From Pseudomonas nabeulensis (lineage in GTDB: Bacteria; Pseudomonadota; Gammaproteobacteria; Pseudomonadales; Pseudomonadaceae), in the NCBI RefSeq assembly GCF_004682045.1, contig NZ_QUZT01000004.1:62001-126000 (forward strand): 64,000 nucleotides of DNA. The letters run 5' to 3'. Of this stretch, positions 16,062 to 24,509 are shown piece after piece. Numbering within the stretch: the first letter of the stretch is position 1; the number at the start of each line of letters is the position of its first letter. The translations under genes and the position numbers were made by a program. The notes under the pieces are model-generated. The model worked only from the letters and a program-made list of their open reading frames with translations, was not told the origin of the DNA and made no database searches.

Positions 16062-16200
16062 CGGCAGTCCTTTCCGAGCCGCCCAAAAAATCCTGAAGAA
16101 CCAAGTCGGTTGATACTGCGCAGGCAGCGGATGACAACGAGAGCGCGTAACTTTAAAACGGTCCATCTTGAATCAACTTTCTCACTGAATCGCTTCTTCA

Positions 16201-16236
16201 CCTCATGTCAGGTTCTGCACTGAATCTGACATGAGG
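16201..16236 (+). promoter_or_regulatory. Hairpin enclosing the pilL ribosome-binding site
   Basis: CCTCATGTCAG (16201-16211) and CTGACATGAGG (16226-16236) pair perfectly around a 14-base loop. GAGG at the end of the right arm is 8 bases from the pilL ATG, so the fold would hide the ribosome-binding site. TTTCTT follows the stem, so the structure could also act as an attenuator. Confidence 0.65.
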
Positions 16237-16244
16237 TTTCTTCC

Positions 16245-16787
16245 ATGGAGCGTTTTTTCACGCCTGTCTGCCTGCTGGGTTTGTTGAGCGCCTGCACCGC
16301 GCAAATCCCCAACCCTTTGCCGACCAATCCAGAGATCGACAGTGGCTCCAATCGGGCCCAGCACTCGAGGGGCATAGCCGAAGAAAGCCATCCAGCAGAG
16401 CTTCGTTATGGCCGCTACACGCTGGTCAGCACCGAGCCCACCACGGAGCAACGCGATCTTCTTGCCCAAATCATTGAAGTGAACATCCCGTCCCGCCTGA
16501 CCCCCTCGGTGCAGGATGCGTTGCAGTACGTGCTGCTGCGCTCTGGTTATGCGCTTTGCCCTGTTACTGCGTCGGTGAAGGTGCTGTTTACCCGGCCCCT
16601 GCCTGCAACCCATTACCGGCTTGGTCCAATCCCTTTGCGCCGCGCGCTACAAGTACTGGCTGGCCCCGCCTGGCAACTCACGACCGATGAAGTCAGCCGT
16701 TCGGTCTGCTTCGAACAGCAGAAAACGGAGGCCGGCGTCGCGCTGATCACACCCGTCTCGCCCCATCTGTTGGAGGCACGCCCATGA
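16245..16787 (+). CDS. PilL N-terminal-domain lipoprotein, PFGI-1 ICE class
   Basis: 180 residues. A signal peptide with lipobox LLSAC places it as a lipoprotein with Cys at about residue 17. The mature part has RYGRYTLVSTEP and VQDALQYVLLRSGYALC, the PilL N-terminal domain of conjugative-pilus regions (TIGR03748), related to STN/secretin N-domains. It opens the mating-pair gene run and overlaps the next gene by four bases. It probably acts at the outer membrane in assembly of the transfer channel. The hairpin upstream may limit its translation and that of coupled genes. Confidence 0.85.
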   Translation: MERFFTPVCLLGLLSACTAQIPNPLPTNPEIDSGSNRAQHSRGIAEESHPAELRYGRYTLVSTEPTTEQRDLLAQIIEVNIPSRLTPSVQDALQYVLLRSGYALCPVTASVKVLFTRPLPATHYRLGPIPLRRALQVLAGPAWQLTTDEVSRSVCFEQQKTEAGVALITPVSPHLLEARP

Positions 16788-17455
16788 GAGCCTCGACGTT
16801 TCAAACCCTCATAATTGGGCTGCTTTGCTTGGCGGTCGCCGGCCTGAGCGGTGGTTTGTATAATCTGTATCAACGCGTGGCCGAACTGCAGAGCACGAAC
16901 ACCCAACACCTACAAACCCTGGACACCCTGCAACATGATTCAAGCGCCCTCAAGGACGCCCAGGAGAAGCTGCAGTACGCGCTGAAAGACCTGAAGCAGA
17001 TGGTCGATACTAGTGAGCAACAGGCCAGTACCCTCGATCCGATGTTGGATCAGTGGGCGCAAGAGCTACAGGAACTGCGTGATGGTCTCGCAGCCTGCGC
17101 CACCCAGGCAGACCTGACAGCGCTGCGCGCACGCATTGAACAGGTCGAGCAGCAGCTCCTGGACCTCAGGACCAAGCCATTCCCTCCACCGCCGACGCCT
17201 TCTGCGACCAAACCGAAAAAGACCGCTCGCCCCAAACCCACCCCGCTCTCGCCACCGTTTTCAGTATTGAGTGTCGAGTCCCGCGGTGGTGAGCGCTTTC
17301 TTGCGGTCGCACCTCATGACAGTCGCTCGCTCACGGATGTCCGGCTGCTACATAGCGGCGAGCAGCAAGGGGCTTGGCGCCTAAAAATACTGGAGCCGAA
17401 CTCAGCCATCTTCGCGGTGGCCGCTCAGCCAGATCAGACCGTGCACCTCCCTTGA
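16784..17455 (+). CDS. Single-pass coiled-coil envelope protein of the transfer operon
   Basis: 223 residues. One N-terminal membrane helix (about residues 8-28, LIIGLLCLAVAGLSGGLY), then a long coiled coil to about residue 130 with heptad Leu/Gln repeats, a Pro/Lys-rich linker near residues 135-160 and a C-terminal globular domain (FSVLSVESRGGERFLAVA). This bitopic layout fits a periplasm-spanning scaffold. Its place between the PilL-type lipoprotein and the TIGR03759-type gene is conserved in this ICE class. No enzyme motif. It overlaps the upstream gene by four bases. Confidence 0.72.
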   Translation: MRASTFQTLIIGLLCLAVAGLSGGLYNLYQRVAELQSTNTQHLQTLDTLQHDSSALKDAQEKLQYALKDLKQMVDTSEQQASTLDPMLDQWAQELQELRDGLAACATQADLTALRARIEQVEQQLLDLRTKPFPPPPTPSATKPKKTARPKPTPLSPPFSVLSVESRGGERFLAVAPHDSRSLTDVRLLHSGEQQGAWRLKILEPNSAIFAVAAQPDQTVHLP

Positions 17456-17464
17456 GAAGTGATC

Positions 17465-18184
17465 ATGAACAGAACGCTACTGCCAACCGTTGTCTGTCTC
17501 GCTTCGCTACTGGCCATGGGCGCTGCGGTGGGCAACCCCGTCACGACACAGTCACGGACCCAGGACACGCAGTCTGCTCCGCTGGGGCGCTCTGACTCTG
17601 AACAGGCGGCGAGCTGGGGTCTGACGGAGCAGGAGTGGACGCGCTTCGAACAGATCCAAGCCGGCCCGCGCGGTTTCTGGAGCCCGAACCTCGATCCGTT
17701 GACCGCACTCGGGGTCGAGGCCCAGACCGACCAAGAGCGCAAGCGCTATGCCGAATTACAGGTAGCGCTGGAAGCCAAACGCGCCGAGCGCGAGTTGGCT
17801 TACCAAAACGCTTACACCGCGACCTGGGCCAAGCTGTTTCCCGGGCTGCTGCCGATCCAGGGCATGGCGTCCCCGCCCCCTGCCAGCTCATCGGTCATGC
17901 CGCGCCAGGCCCTGTTTGTGGAGGACCACTGCCCAGAGTGCACCGCCGAAGCGCAGCGTCTGCAAAGCAGCGACACGGCGTTCGATATCTACCTGGTGGG
18001 CAGCCAAGGCCAGGATGAACGCGTCCGTAGCTGGGCTCGGCAAGCGGACATCGATCCGGTCAAGGTCCAACGCCAGCAGATCACCTTGAACCATGACCGT
18101 GGTCGCTGGTTCAGCCTGGGTGCCCCGGGGCCGTTGCCCGCCACGTACCAACAGGTGAATGGACAATGGCGACGCTTCGACTGA
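17465..18184 (+). CDS. TIGR03759-family ICE protein (exported)
   Basis: 239 residues from the ATG at 17465; a GTG two codons upstream is possible. A cleavable signal peptide ends near residue 24. The body includes WGLTEQEWTRFEQIQAGPRG and FWSPNLDPLTALG, the family signature, and a C-terminal thioredoxin-like region (LFVEDHCPECTAEAQRL) with a CXXC pair, ALFVEDHCPEC. It is a periplasmic protein of the transfer apparatus; the CXXC suggests disulfide handling (inference). The last 19 bases overlap the next gene. Confidence 0.87.
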   Translation: MNRTLLPTVVCLASLLAMGAAVGNPVTTQSRTQDTQSAPLGRSDSEQAASWGLTEQEWTRFEQIQAGPRGFWSPNLDPLTALGVEAQTDQERKRYAELQVALEAKRAERELAYQNAYTATWAKLFPGLLPIQGMASPPPASSSVMPRQALFVEDHCPECTAEAQRLQSSDTAFDIYLVGSQGQDERVRSWARQADIDPVKVQRQQITLNHDRGRWFSLGAPGPLPATYQQVNGQWRRFD

Positions 18185-18714
18185 GTGGCATTGCGCTCAT
18201 GCTGACGATGCTCGCCGTCCAGGCTGACGAACTTCCGCCTCCTGCCTACCAACTGGCGGCGCATGACGCCGACATCCCTTCTACGGTGCTGTTCGCTATT
18301 GCCCTGCAGGAGAGTGGTACCCGCGTCCGTGGTCGACTGCTGCCCTGGCCTTGGACCCTGAACATCGCTGGAACACCCTACCGCTTCGCCACTCGCCAGG
18401 CCGCCTGTCACGCCTTGCTTCAGGCACTCGCCCGACATGACGCCAAGCGGGTCGATGCCGGTCTCGGGCAAACCAACCTGGGTTACCACGGACAACGTTT
18501 TTCCAGCCCTTGCGAAGCCCTTGATCCCTACCGAAATCTCGCCGTGACCGCCGCGCTGCTGCAGGAGCATCACGATGCCACCGGTGATTGGGTCTTGGCT
18601 GCCGGGCGCTATCACCATCCGGCAGGAGGCGCGCCGGCCGCACGTTACCGCGCTGGCTTTTCCCAGAGACTCGAACAGCTGCTGATTTCCTTTGAACAGG
18701 GCACACCACCATGA
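18166..18714 (+). CDS. Lytic transglycosylase of the conjugation system
   Basis: 182 residues with a signal peptide ending near residue 20 (VQA-DEL). SLT-type catalytic motif: IALQESG near residues 44-50 contains the essential glutamate; GLGQTNLGYHG and AGRYHHPAGG are the other family blocks. It cleaves peptidoglycan to open a path for the transfer channel, like VirB1. It overlaps the genes on both sides (19 and 4 bases), so translation is coupled in the operon. Confidence 0.9.
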   Translation: MATLRLSGIALMLTMLAVQADELPPPAYQLAAHDADIPSTVLFAIALQESGTRVRGRLLPWPWTLNIAGTPYRFATRQAACHALLQALARHDAKRVDAGLGQTNLGYHGQRFSSPCEALDPYRNLAVTAALLQEHHDATGDWVLAAGRYHHPAGGAPAARYRAGFSQRLEQLLISFEQGTPP

Positions 18715-19226
18715 AGCGAATCCCCAGTGTCTGTTATTGCATCCTGCTCTTGGCACTTTTCGCCCAGCCGGAACTGACCGTTGCCGAGGATCAGCCTAGC
18801 GACTTCACCCGACCCCATTTTCAAGTTTCCAGGCCGCCAATAAACAACAAGACCCAGCCTGATCGGGCCATGCATGCGGACCTGTCCACGTTTGCCGATG
18901 AAGCCTGGATACTGCCCGTCCGCAGCTCCCACTTGAGCCCCGGCCAGATCACGTCTCGCGCTCTGAGCATGCCTGGTTTGCGGCCATTTTTCCTAATCGG
19001 TGACGATTCCCAGTCGCTGACTTGGTTGCGTCAACGCGCTGCTGAACTGCAGGAAATGGGCGCGGCTGGCCTCGCCGTTGAAGTGGCCGATAATGAAGCC
19101 CTGGCCCGGATTCGAGCAGCCGCTCCGGGCATCACCATCCTGCCGGTCAACGGCAACGACATCGCCATCCGCCTGCAGATTGAGCACTATCCCGTCTTGA
19201 TCACTGCCACCTCACTGGAACAGTGA
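18711..19226 (+). CDS. TIGR03765-family ICE protein (exported)
   Basis: 171 residues with a signal peptide ending near residue 25 (TVA-EDQ). The mature part holds LPVRSSHLSPGQITSRAL, FFLIGDDSQSLTWLRQR and a C-terminal ITATSLEQ. The family occurs only beside the coupling protein gene in PFGI-1-class ICEs; its role is unknown. It sits 9 bases ahead of traD. Confidence 0.87.
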   Translation: MKRIPSVCYCILLLALFAQPELTVAEDQPSDFTRPHFQVSRPPINNKTQPDRAMHADLSTFADEAWILPVRSSHLSPGQITSRALSMPGLRPFFLIGDDSQSLTWLRQRAAELQEMGAAGLAVEVADNEALARIRAAAPGITILPVNGNDIAIRLQIEHYPVLITATSLEQ

Positions 19227-19235
19227 GTCCAGGTC

Positions 19236-21341
19236 ATGGCCGAACATGCGATGGAGTCCAAGCTCCGGCCAGCGGTGGAGCTGTATACCGTAGCAATCTG
19301 TATCGCTGCCGCGGTGTTGTGCGTGTACTCGCCCTGGGCTGTGGCCCTGTCACCCGAGATCGGTCTGGTTGCAGCGCTATCCTATGCCCTGTTCGGCCTT
19401 ATCCGGCTGCGACAAGCTTGGGAGGTGCTGCGTTATCGGCGCAATATCCGCCGGCTGCCCCGCTACGAACTAACCAGTCGCCAGATTCCGATCAGCCGAA
19501 AGCGTCTGTTCATGGGGCGCGGCTTTCGCTGGAGCCGTCTGCACACCCAGCGCTTGGTCGAAGCTCAAGACCCGGCGGTCGCTCACTATGTCGACCAACC
19601 GACCTGTTACCGCCTGGCCCGTGGACTCGAACGGCGCCTGGAACATGCACCGTTTCTACTCTCGGCATTGGCCCGTGTCACCGCCTGGGATAGCGCGTTC
19701 AATCCGTTGCGCCCTTTGCCCCCAGTCGGTGGTTCGCCGCTGTTGCATGGGGTCGAGCCCGACGAAACGGAAGTCAGTCTGCCGCTGGGCGAACGGGTCG
19801 GACACACCCTCGTGCTGGGCACTACCCGTGTCGGCAAGACCCGACTCGCCGAGGTGTACATCACGCAGGACATTCATCGCATCGAACATGAGGTGGTGAT
19901 CGTCTTCGATCCGAAGGGCGACGCCGACTTGCTCAAACGGATGTACGTCGAAGCCAAACGCGCCGGTCGGGAGAAAGAGTTTTATGTGTTCCATCTGGGC
20001 TGGCCGGAGATCTCCGCCCGCTACAACGCCGTGGGACGTTTCGGGCGCATCTCGGAGGTAGCATCGCGTATCGCTGGACAGCTCAGCGGTGAAGGCAACT
20101 CTGCGGCCTTTCGCGAGTTTGCCTGGCGATTCGTCAACATCATCGCCCGTGCTTTGATCGAGCTGGGCCGACGTCCAGACTACCTGCAGATCCAGCGACA
20201 TGTGGTCAACATCGACGCACTGTTCATCGAATACGCCCAGCAGTTTTTCGCCAAAACCGATCCGAAAGCATGGGAAGTAATCGTCCAGCTTGAAGGCAAG
20301 CTCACCGAGAAAAACATTCCCCGGCATATGATCGGGCGCGAAAAGCGTGTTGTGGCCATCGAGCAGTACCTGGCGGTGAAACGGGTATTCGATCCAGTGT
20401 TGGATGGACTGCGTTCGGCGGTTCGCTATGACCGTACTTACTTCGACAAAATCGTGGCCTCGCTACTGCCGCTGCTGGAGAAACTCACCACAGGCAAGAC
20501 AGCCCAACTGCTGGCCCCCGACTACACCGATCTGGACGACCCACGGCCGATCTTCGACTGGATGCAGATCATCCGAAAACGCGGGATCGTCTACGTCGGC
20601 CTGGATGCGCTGACCGACGCCGAGGTCGCTGCCGCCGTGGGCAACTCCATGTTCGCCGACCTTGTCTCGGTCGCGGGCCATATCTACAAACATGGTATCG
20701 ACCATGGTCTGCCTACATCGAGCAGGAGCACCGACAAGCTGCCAATCAACCTGCACGCTGACGAGTTCAATGAGCTGATGGGCGATGAATTCATCCCTCT
20801 GATCAACAAGGGCGGTGGCGCCGGTATCCAAGTGACGGCCTACACCCAGACCCTCAGCGATATCGAAGCGCGCATCGGTAACCGCGCCAAGGCCGGTCAG
20901 GTGATTGGCAACTTCAACACCCTGCAGATGCTCCGCGTGCGCGAGACCGCCACTGCGGAACTGCTCACCCAGCAGTTGCCCAAGGTTAACGTGCTGACCA
21001 AGACCTTGGTGTCAGGCGCCACCGACACCTCCGATCCTGAGGCCAACACGGACTTCACTTCGTCCTCCCAGGATCGCGTCAGCAGCACCAGCGTGCCCCT
21101 GATCGAGCCGGCTCACATTGTCAGTTTGCCCAAGGGACAAATGTTCTCCTTCCAGGGCGGTGGCCAGCTCTGGAAAGTCCGTATGCCTTTGCCTAAACCC
21201 TCCAAGGACGATGCCATGCCCAAGGATCTGCAAGAACTCACTCAACGGATGCGGGCGACCTACAACGCGCAGGCAGGACAATGGTGGAGCGCAAGCGGTG
21301 GCGGCCCAACCATTAACTTCGATTTAGATCAGGTGCGGTAA
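19236..21341 (+). CDS. traD: TraD-type coupling protein, PFGI-1 ICE class
   Basis: 701-residue type IV coupling ATPase. Two N-terminal membrane helices (about residues 18-55) anchor it in the inner membrane; Walker A GTTRVGKTR is at residues 195-203 and VIVFDPKGDADLL (Walker-type strand) follows near residue 226. A later conserved block, LHADEFNELMGDEF, near residues 506-520 is Walker B. It docks the relaxase-DNA complex to the secretion channel and pumps DNA. Length is normal for the family (TIGR03743) and there are no disruptions. Confidence 0.94.
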   Translation: MAEHAMESKLRPAVELYTVAICIAAAVLCVYSPWAVALSPEIGLVAALSYALFGLIRLRQAWEVLRYRRNIRRLPRYELTSRQIPISRKRLFMGRGFRWSRLHTQRLVEAQDPAVAHYVDQPTCYRLARGLERRLEHAPFLLSALARVTAWDSAFNPLRPLPPVGGSPLLHGVEPDETEVSLPLGERVGHTLVLGTTRVGKTRLAEVYITQDIHRIEHEVVIVFDPKGDADLLKRMYVEAKRAGREKEFYVFHLGWPEISARYNAVGRFGRISEVASRIAGQLSGEGNSAAFREFAWRFVNIIARALIELGRRPDYLQIQRHVVNIDALFIEYAQQFFAKTDPKAWEVIVQLEGKLTEKNIPRHMIGREKRVVAIEQYLAVKRVFDPVLDGLRSAVRYDRTYFDKIVASLLPLLEKLTTGKTAQLLAPDYTDLDDPRPIFDWMQIIRKRGIVYVGLDALTDAEVAAAVGNSMFADLVSVAGHIYKHGIDHGLPTSSRSTDKLPINLHADEFNELMGDEFIPLINKGGGAGIQVTAYTQTLSDIEARIGNRAKAGQVIGNFNTLQMLRVRETATAELLTQQLPKVNVLTKTLVSGATDTSDPEANTDFTSSSQDRVSSTSVPLIEPAHIVSLPKGQMFSFQGGGQLWKVRMPLPKPSKDDAMPKDLQELTQRMRATYNAQAGQWWSASGGGPTINFDLDQVR

Positions 21342-21430
21342 CCCTACTCTGACTAGGTTTCGATTACGCAAACACACATTCGGAAGGCGTAAGGACGACA
21401 TCAACTCTGCGGCGCACAATGGAGTGAACG

Positions 21431-22162
21431 ATGGCGACTTCCACACAAAACACGCCGCCACAACCGATCCAACATCCGGGGCTAATTGTCTCGACGATTA
21501 GCCTGATGTTGCGAATCATTGGTTTGCTGGTCGCCTCATTGCTGTTTTCGATCCTCATCGAATTCGTCGGTCTGTTGCTCTTCTGGGGAGATCAAGGCTG
21601 GCTGCATAGTCAGGCCATGCTGACCAGCGAACTGGGCTGGCTCAGCGAGCACTTCAAATCGTCACTCATCCTCCAACAACCCGGGCAAACGATTGTCCAG
21701 TGGTTGGATTTCCTTAATCAGTGGCTGCTGGTCAAGACCGGCTTTGCGGATTTTGCCCAGCAGGCGCGGCTGTCGAGCCAGGGCAACGGCGTCTGGAGCT
21801 GGATCAACCAGCTCTACGTGAGCATTGAGGATTTCGTGTTGGCAGCGGTATATGTGACCTTTACCTTCGTGGTGCGCCTGACCATTCTGGTCCTGGCCAT
21901 CCCCCTGTTTCTGCTGGCCATGTTCACTGGTTTTGTCGATGGACTGATGCGCCGGGACCTACGTAAATTTGGCGCAGGGCGAGAAAGTAGCTTTGTCTAC
22001 CATCGAGCTAAACGAGCCGTGATACCACTGCTGATCGTGCCCTGGGTTATCTACTTGTCCCTACCCTTTTCGCTCAATCCCATGGCTGTGTTTTTCCCTT
22101 GTGCTGTGATGCTCGGCATCATTACGGCAATCACGGCAACGACATTCAAGAAGTATCTCTGA
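21431..22162 (+). CDS. TIGR03747-family ICE membrane protein
   Basis: 243 residues, GGAG 6-10 bases before the ATG. Four or five membrane helices, at about residues 20-50, 135-175 and 190-240. GFVDGLMRRDLRKFGAGRESSFVYHRAKR, read in two parts around residue 180, is the conserved cytoplasmic loop of this family. It is an inner-membrane part of the mating-pair apparatus and normally follows traD, as here. After it the operon is broken by about 960 bases holding an mvaT gene on the other strand. Confidence 0.87.
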   Translation: MATSTQNTPPQPIQHPGLIVSTISLMLRIIGLLVASLLFSILIEFVGLLLFWGDQGWLHSQAMLTSELGWLSEHFKSSLILQQPGQTIVQWLDFLNQWLLVKTGFADFAQQARLSSQGNGVWSWINQLYVSIEDFVLAAVYVTFTFVVRLTILVLAIPLFLLAMFTGFVDGLMRRDLRKFGAGRESSFVYHRAKRAVIPLLIVPWVIYLSLPFSLNPMAVFFPCAVMLGIITAITATTFKKYL

Positions 22163-22408
22163 TTCGGAAAAACCGGTTTTTCTTTACATATCCCGATGCC
22201 AGGATAGTTATCCTGCGACCCAAAACTGACACACCATACGAATGCAAATAAAACTGCTAGAGGTCGTCCACGACTCCCATTATGGGTTAGAGCATCATAT
22301 GAAATGTAGGCTTCCAAGATTTGGGCGAAATTCAAGGATCTAACCAGCAATTAAACTGGTGCAGGACCGGGTCAAGACTTGCACTCTGGATTTATCATTC
22401 TCACCGAT

Positions 22409-22432
22409 AAAAAAGGGCCCTTACAGGCCCTT
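22409..22432 (-). terminator. Intrinsic terminator of mvaT
   Basis: On the minus strand GGGCC (22430-22426) and GGCCC pair around a short loop and are followed by six T residues (22414-22409). It lies 17 bases beyond the mvaT stop codon. Confidence 0.85.
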
Positions 22433-22448
22433 GGTCATCAAACCGATC

Positions 22449-22820
22449 TTACTGAGTACGCCACGAGTCAACAACGTCTGCGCCAAACTCGACTTTCCAT
22501 TCTTTCAGTTGTCTATGATTTCCTCCCTTGGTTTCGATCACCTCACCCGAGTTTGGATTCTTGTAAATCTTCACTTCGCGAGCCTTACGGATGGCCTTTA
22601 CGGAGGCAACTATTGGTGCCGAGGTACGACAGCCAGCCTCTGGATCCAGGATGCCAATGATGTTCTTTAAGCTGAAGCCGTACTCGCCAAGCAACGCACG
22701 TAGTTTGCTCTCAAATTCCATTTCTTTTTTCAGACCGGAGTCACTTTTCATCGACTCGAGCTCTGCGAGCTGTTCGGCCAGTTGTTGTTCAAGCTTGCGA
22801 AATTCAGCCAAACGAGACAT
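22449..22820 (-). CDS. mvaT: MvaT/MvaU-family H-NS-like silencer, ICE-borne
   Basis: 123 residues. The N-terminal coiled coil (SRLAEFRKLEQQLAEQLAEL) is the oligomerisation domain; the C-terminal domain has KIYKNPNSGEVIETKGGNHR, with the Gly-Asn pair that inserts into the AT minor groove, and LKEWKVEFG. The protein silences AT-rich horizontally acquired DNA in Pseudomonas. GGAAG precedes the start by six bases and a clear terminator follows. It faces against the transfer operon, splitting it, and may silence the element itself or compensate for the host MvaT titrated by new DNA (inference). Confidence 0.93.
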   Translation of the reverse strand: MSRLAEFRKLEQQLAEQLAELESMKSDSGLKKEMEFESKLRALLGEYGFSLKNIIGILDPEAGCRTSAPIVASVKAIRKAREVKIYKNPNSGEVIETKGGNHRQLKEWKVEFGADVVDSWRTQ

Positions 22821-23127
22821 GTGAAACTTCCTTCAGGTTAGGGAAATGAGAAGTGAACGCCCCCATGCTAAGCGATGATGGACTCTTCGTCACCCATACG
22901 CGTTTCAAGCAGAAGTGAATCCACTCATTGCCCTATGAGCAACACATTACTAATGGGGAAGGATTGCTAGACTGGGCTCTCTTTTTCGCCCAATCGATTG
23001 CTAGTGTATGTGTGGGTAAGTTTCTTCCGCTCGCCTCCAAAAAAGCGATACATCCCATCTCGCGTTTTATACTGATTAATTCAACCCCTAACTTGATGCT
23101 GGCGCCATCTCCACATGGACCAGCATC

Positions 23128-23463
23128 ATGTCGACTACCGTCTTTCGCTGCTTGTTATTCCTTTCACTGGCCATCGCTCATGGCAGCGGCTTTGCCGCAT
23201 CGACTCATGAGCAGGAACAGCTCAGCCTAGTCCAGCAGCAACTCGACACTCTCGAACGCCTTGCGACGCGAGCGGAGGCAGCCCGTACCCTTGAACCAAT
23301 CGAACGCTATCGATTCGACTACCCCCGACTGACCCAGGACATTCAGCGCATCCACCAAGGGGTGCAGAGCTATCTGTTCCCCTCCCGTGCGCAACCCCGC
23401 GACCCCAGTGAACTGGTCGGTAATTACCGCCTCGACACTCCGATTGCGGAGCCCTCGCCATGA
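23128..23463 (+). CDS. RAQPRD-family ICE protein (TIGR01690)
   Basis: 111 residues with a signal peptide ending near residue 24. The mature part is an alpha-helical hairpin (QLSLVQQQLDTLERLA) and carries the naming motif SRAQPRDPSEL near residues 86-96. It is a periplasmic component found only in PFGI-1-type transfer regions; its function is unknown. It restarts the operon after mvaT and overlaps the next gene by four bases. No good ribosome-binding site is visible before the ATG. Confidence 0.93.
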   Translation: MSTTVFRCLLFLSLAIAHGSGFAASTHEQEQLSLVQQQLDTLERLATRAEAARTLEPIERYRFDYPRLTQDIQRIHQGVQSYLFPSRAQPRDPSELVGNYRLDTPIAEPSP

Positions 23464-23699
23464 GCATGACTGACGTTCAGATCGCTGCGTTCCAAAACGC
23501 CGCCGGCTTCGCACCGCAGAGCAGTTCGACGCTGTGGCTGTCCCTGGTTCTCGTCCTGACCTTGCTGTGGTGCGCCTGGGTGATGTGGACGGCTTACCGG
23601 GGTTGGGCGAGCGGCAGCGTGCGCTTTGGAGCCTTCGGCGGCAGCGCCGCACGCGTGCTGCTCACCTTGCTGGTTTTGATGTTCTTCACCCTGTCCTAA
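23460..23699 (+). CDS. TIGR03758-family (DUF3262) small membrane protein
   Basis: 79 residues, two membrane helices at about residues 24-42 and 61-78, with FQNAAGFAP near the N-terminus as in the family. The size, the two helices and the position suggest a VirB2/pilin-like or channel component (inference). It overlaps the RAQPRD gene by four bases and is 17 bases before the next gene. Confidence 0.85.
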   Translation: MSMTDVQIAAFQNAAGFAPQSSSTLWLSLVLVLTLLWCAWVMWTAYRGWASGSVRFGAFGGSAARVLLTLLVLMFFTLS

Positions 23700-23716
23700 C
23701 CCAGGAGATCGCCGCC

Positions 23717-24088
23717 ATGCTCAAGTGCTTTACCCCTCTGAAAAACAACCTGCGTGATCGTGCGAGCCAGCGCTTGATCGGACTGCTGCTGGTGCTCGGC
23801 CCAAGCCTGGCTTTTGCCGAGCTCCCCACCATGGAAGCCCCTTCGCGCGGCGAAGGATCCGGTTTGATCGAGACGATCAAAAACTATGCCTACGACGGCG
23901 GCATCCTGCTCGGTCTGCTGATCGCCCTACTCGCTTTCTTGGGGGTGGCGTGGCACTCGTTGACCGTGTACGCCGACGTGCAAAACCAACGAAAGACCTG
24001 GAAGGACTTGGGTGCAGTGGTCGGCATCGGTGCCCTGCTGGTGGTGATCATCATCTGGTTCCTGACCAAGGCGGCCGCCATTCTGTGA
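23717..24088 (+). CDS. TIGR03745-family (DUF2976) small membrane protein, pilin-like
   Basis: 123 residues from the ATG at 23717, with CCAGGAG upstream. A signal peptide (LLLVLGPSLAFA) is followed by GLIETIKNYAYDGGILLGLL, a first membrane helix, a short loop with TWKDLGAVVG and a second helix. The layout is that of VirB2/TraA-like pilins. It belongs to the conserved run of small membrane proteins before the VirB8-like gene. Confidence 0.87.
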   Translation: MLKCFTPLKNNLRDRASQRLIGLLLVLGPSLAFAELPTMEAPSRGEGSGLIETIKNYAYDGGILLGLLIALLAFLGVAWHSLTVYADVQNQRKTWKDLGAVVGIGALLVVIIIWFLTKAAAIL

Positions 24089-24095
24089 GGTCGGC

Positions 24096-24509
24096 ATGAA
24101 CGACACTATCGAACGCCTTGCCGACGGCACCTTGGTCTTTCTTCCAGAGCGACTCAATCGTGATCCCGCCGTATTGCGAGGGTTGACCAATGATGAGATG
24201 TGGGTAGCACTCGGCGCCGGCGCCGTCATTGGCCTGCTGCTGGGCGTTCCTCTAGCGATTGCCACCGCTTCCATTGCCATAGCGCCGACCGGCATGATCG
24301 CCGGCATGGCGCTGGTGTTATTGGCCGGTGGCACGCTATTGCGCCGGGCCAAACGGGCTCGCCCCGAGACCTGGTTGTACCGCAAACTCGAATGGATGCT
24401 CGCCAGCCGTTGGCGCTTGGGTCGCGGCAGTCTGATCCTCCACTCCGGTGCCTGGACCGTTCGCCGTTCGCGTCGGCTGCGTCCTGCCCTGTCACGGTGG
24501 CAGCCATGA
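24096..24509 (+). CDS. TIGR03750-family (DUF3487) conjugal transfer protein
   Basis: 137 residues. N-terminal IERLADGTLVFLPERLNRDP is the signature block; two membrane helices (about residues 42-62 and 64-84) follow, then a basic C-terminal tail rich in Arg. Comparable in position and shape to VirB3/TraL proteins, which partner the VirB4 ATPase. It overlaps the next gene by four bases. Confidence 0.87.
   Translation: MNDTIERLADGTLVFLPERLNRDPAVLRGLTNDEMWVALGAGAVIGLLLGVPLAIATASIAIAPTGMIAGMALVLLAGGTLLRRAKRARPETWLYRKLEWMLASRWRLGRGSLILHSGAWTVRRSRRLRPALSRWQP

Noticed and set aside
22167-22182. 16-base palindrome GAAAAACC-GGTTTTTC after the TIGR03747-type gene
   Set aside because: Could be a terminator, but without a loop the stem cannot fold fully; not strong enough to list.
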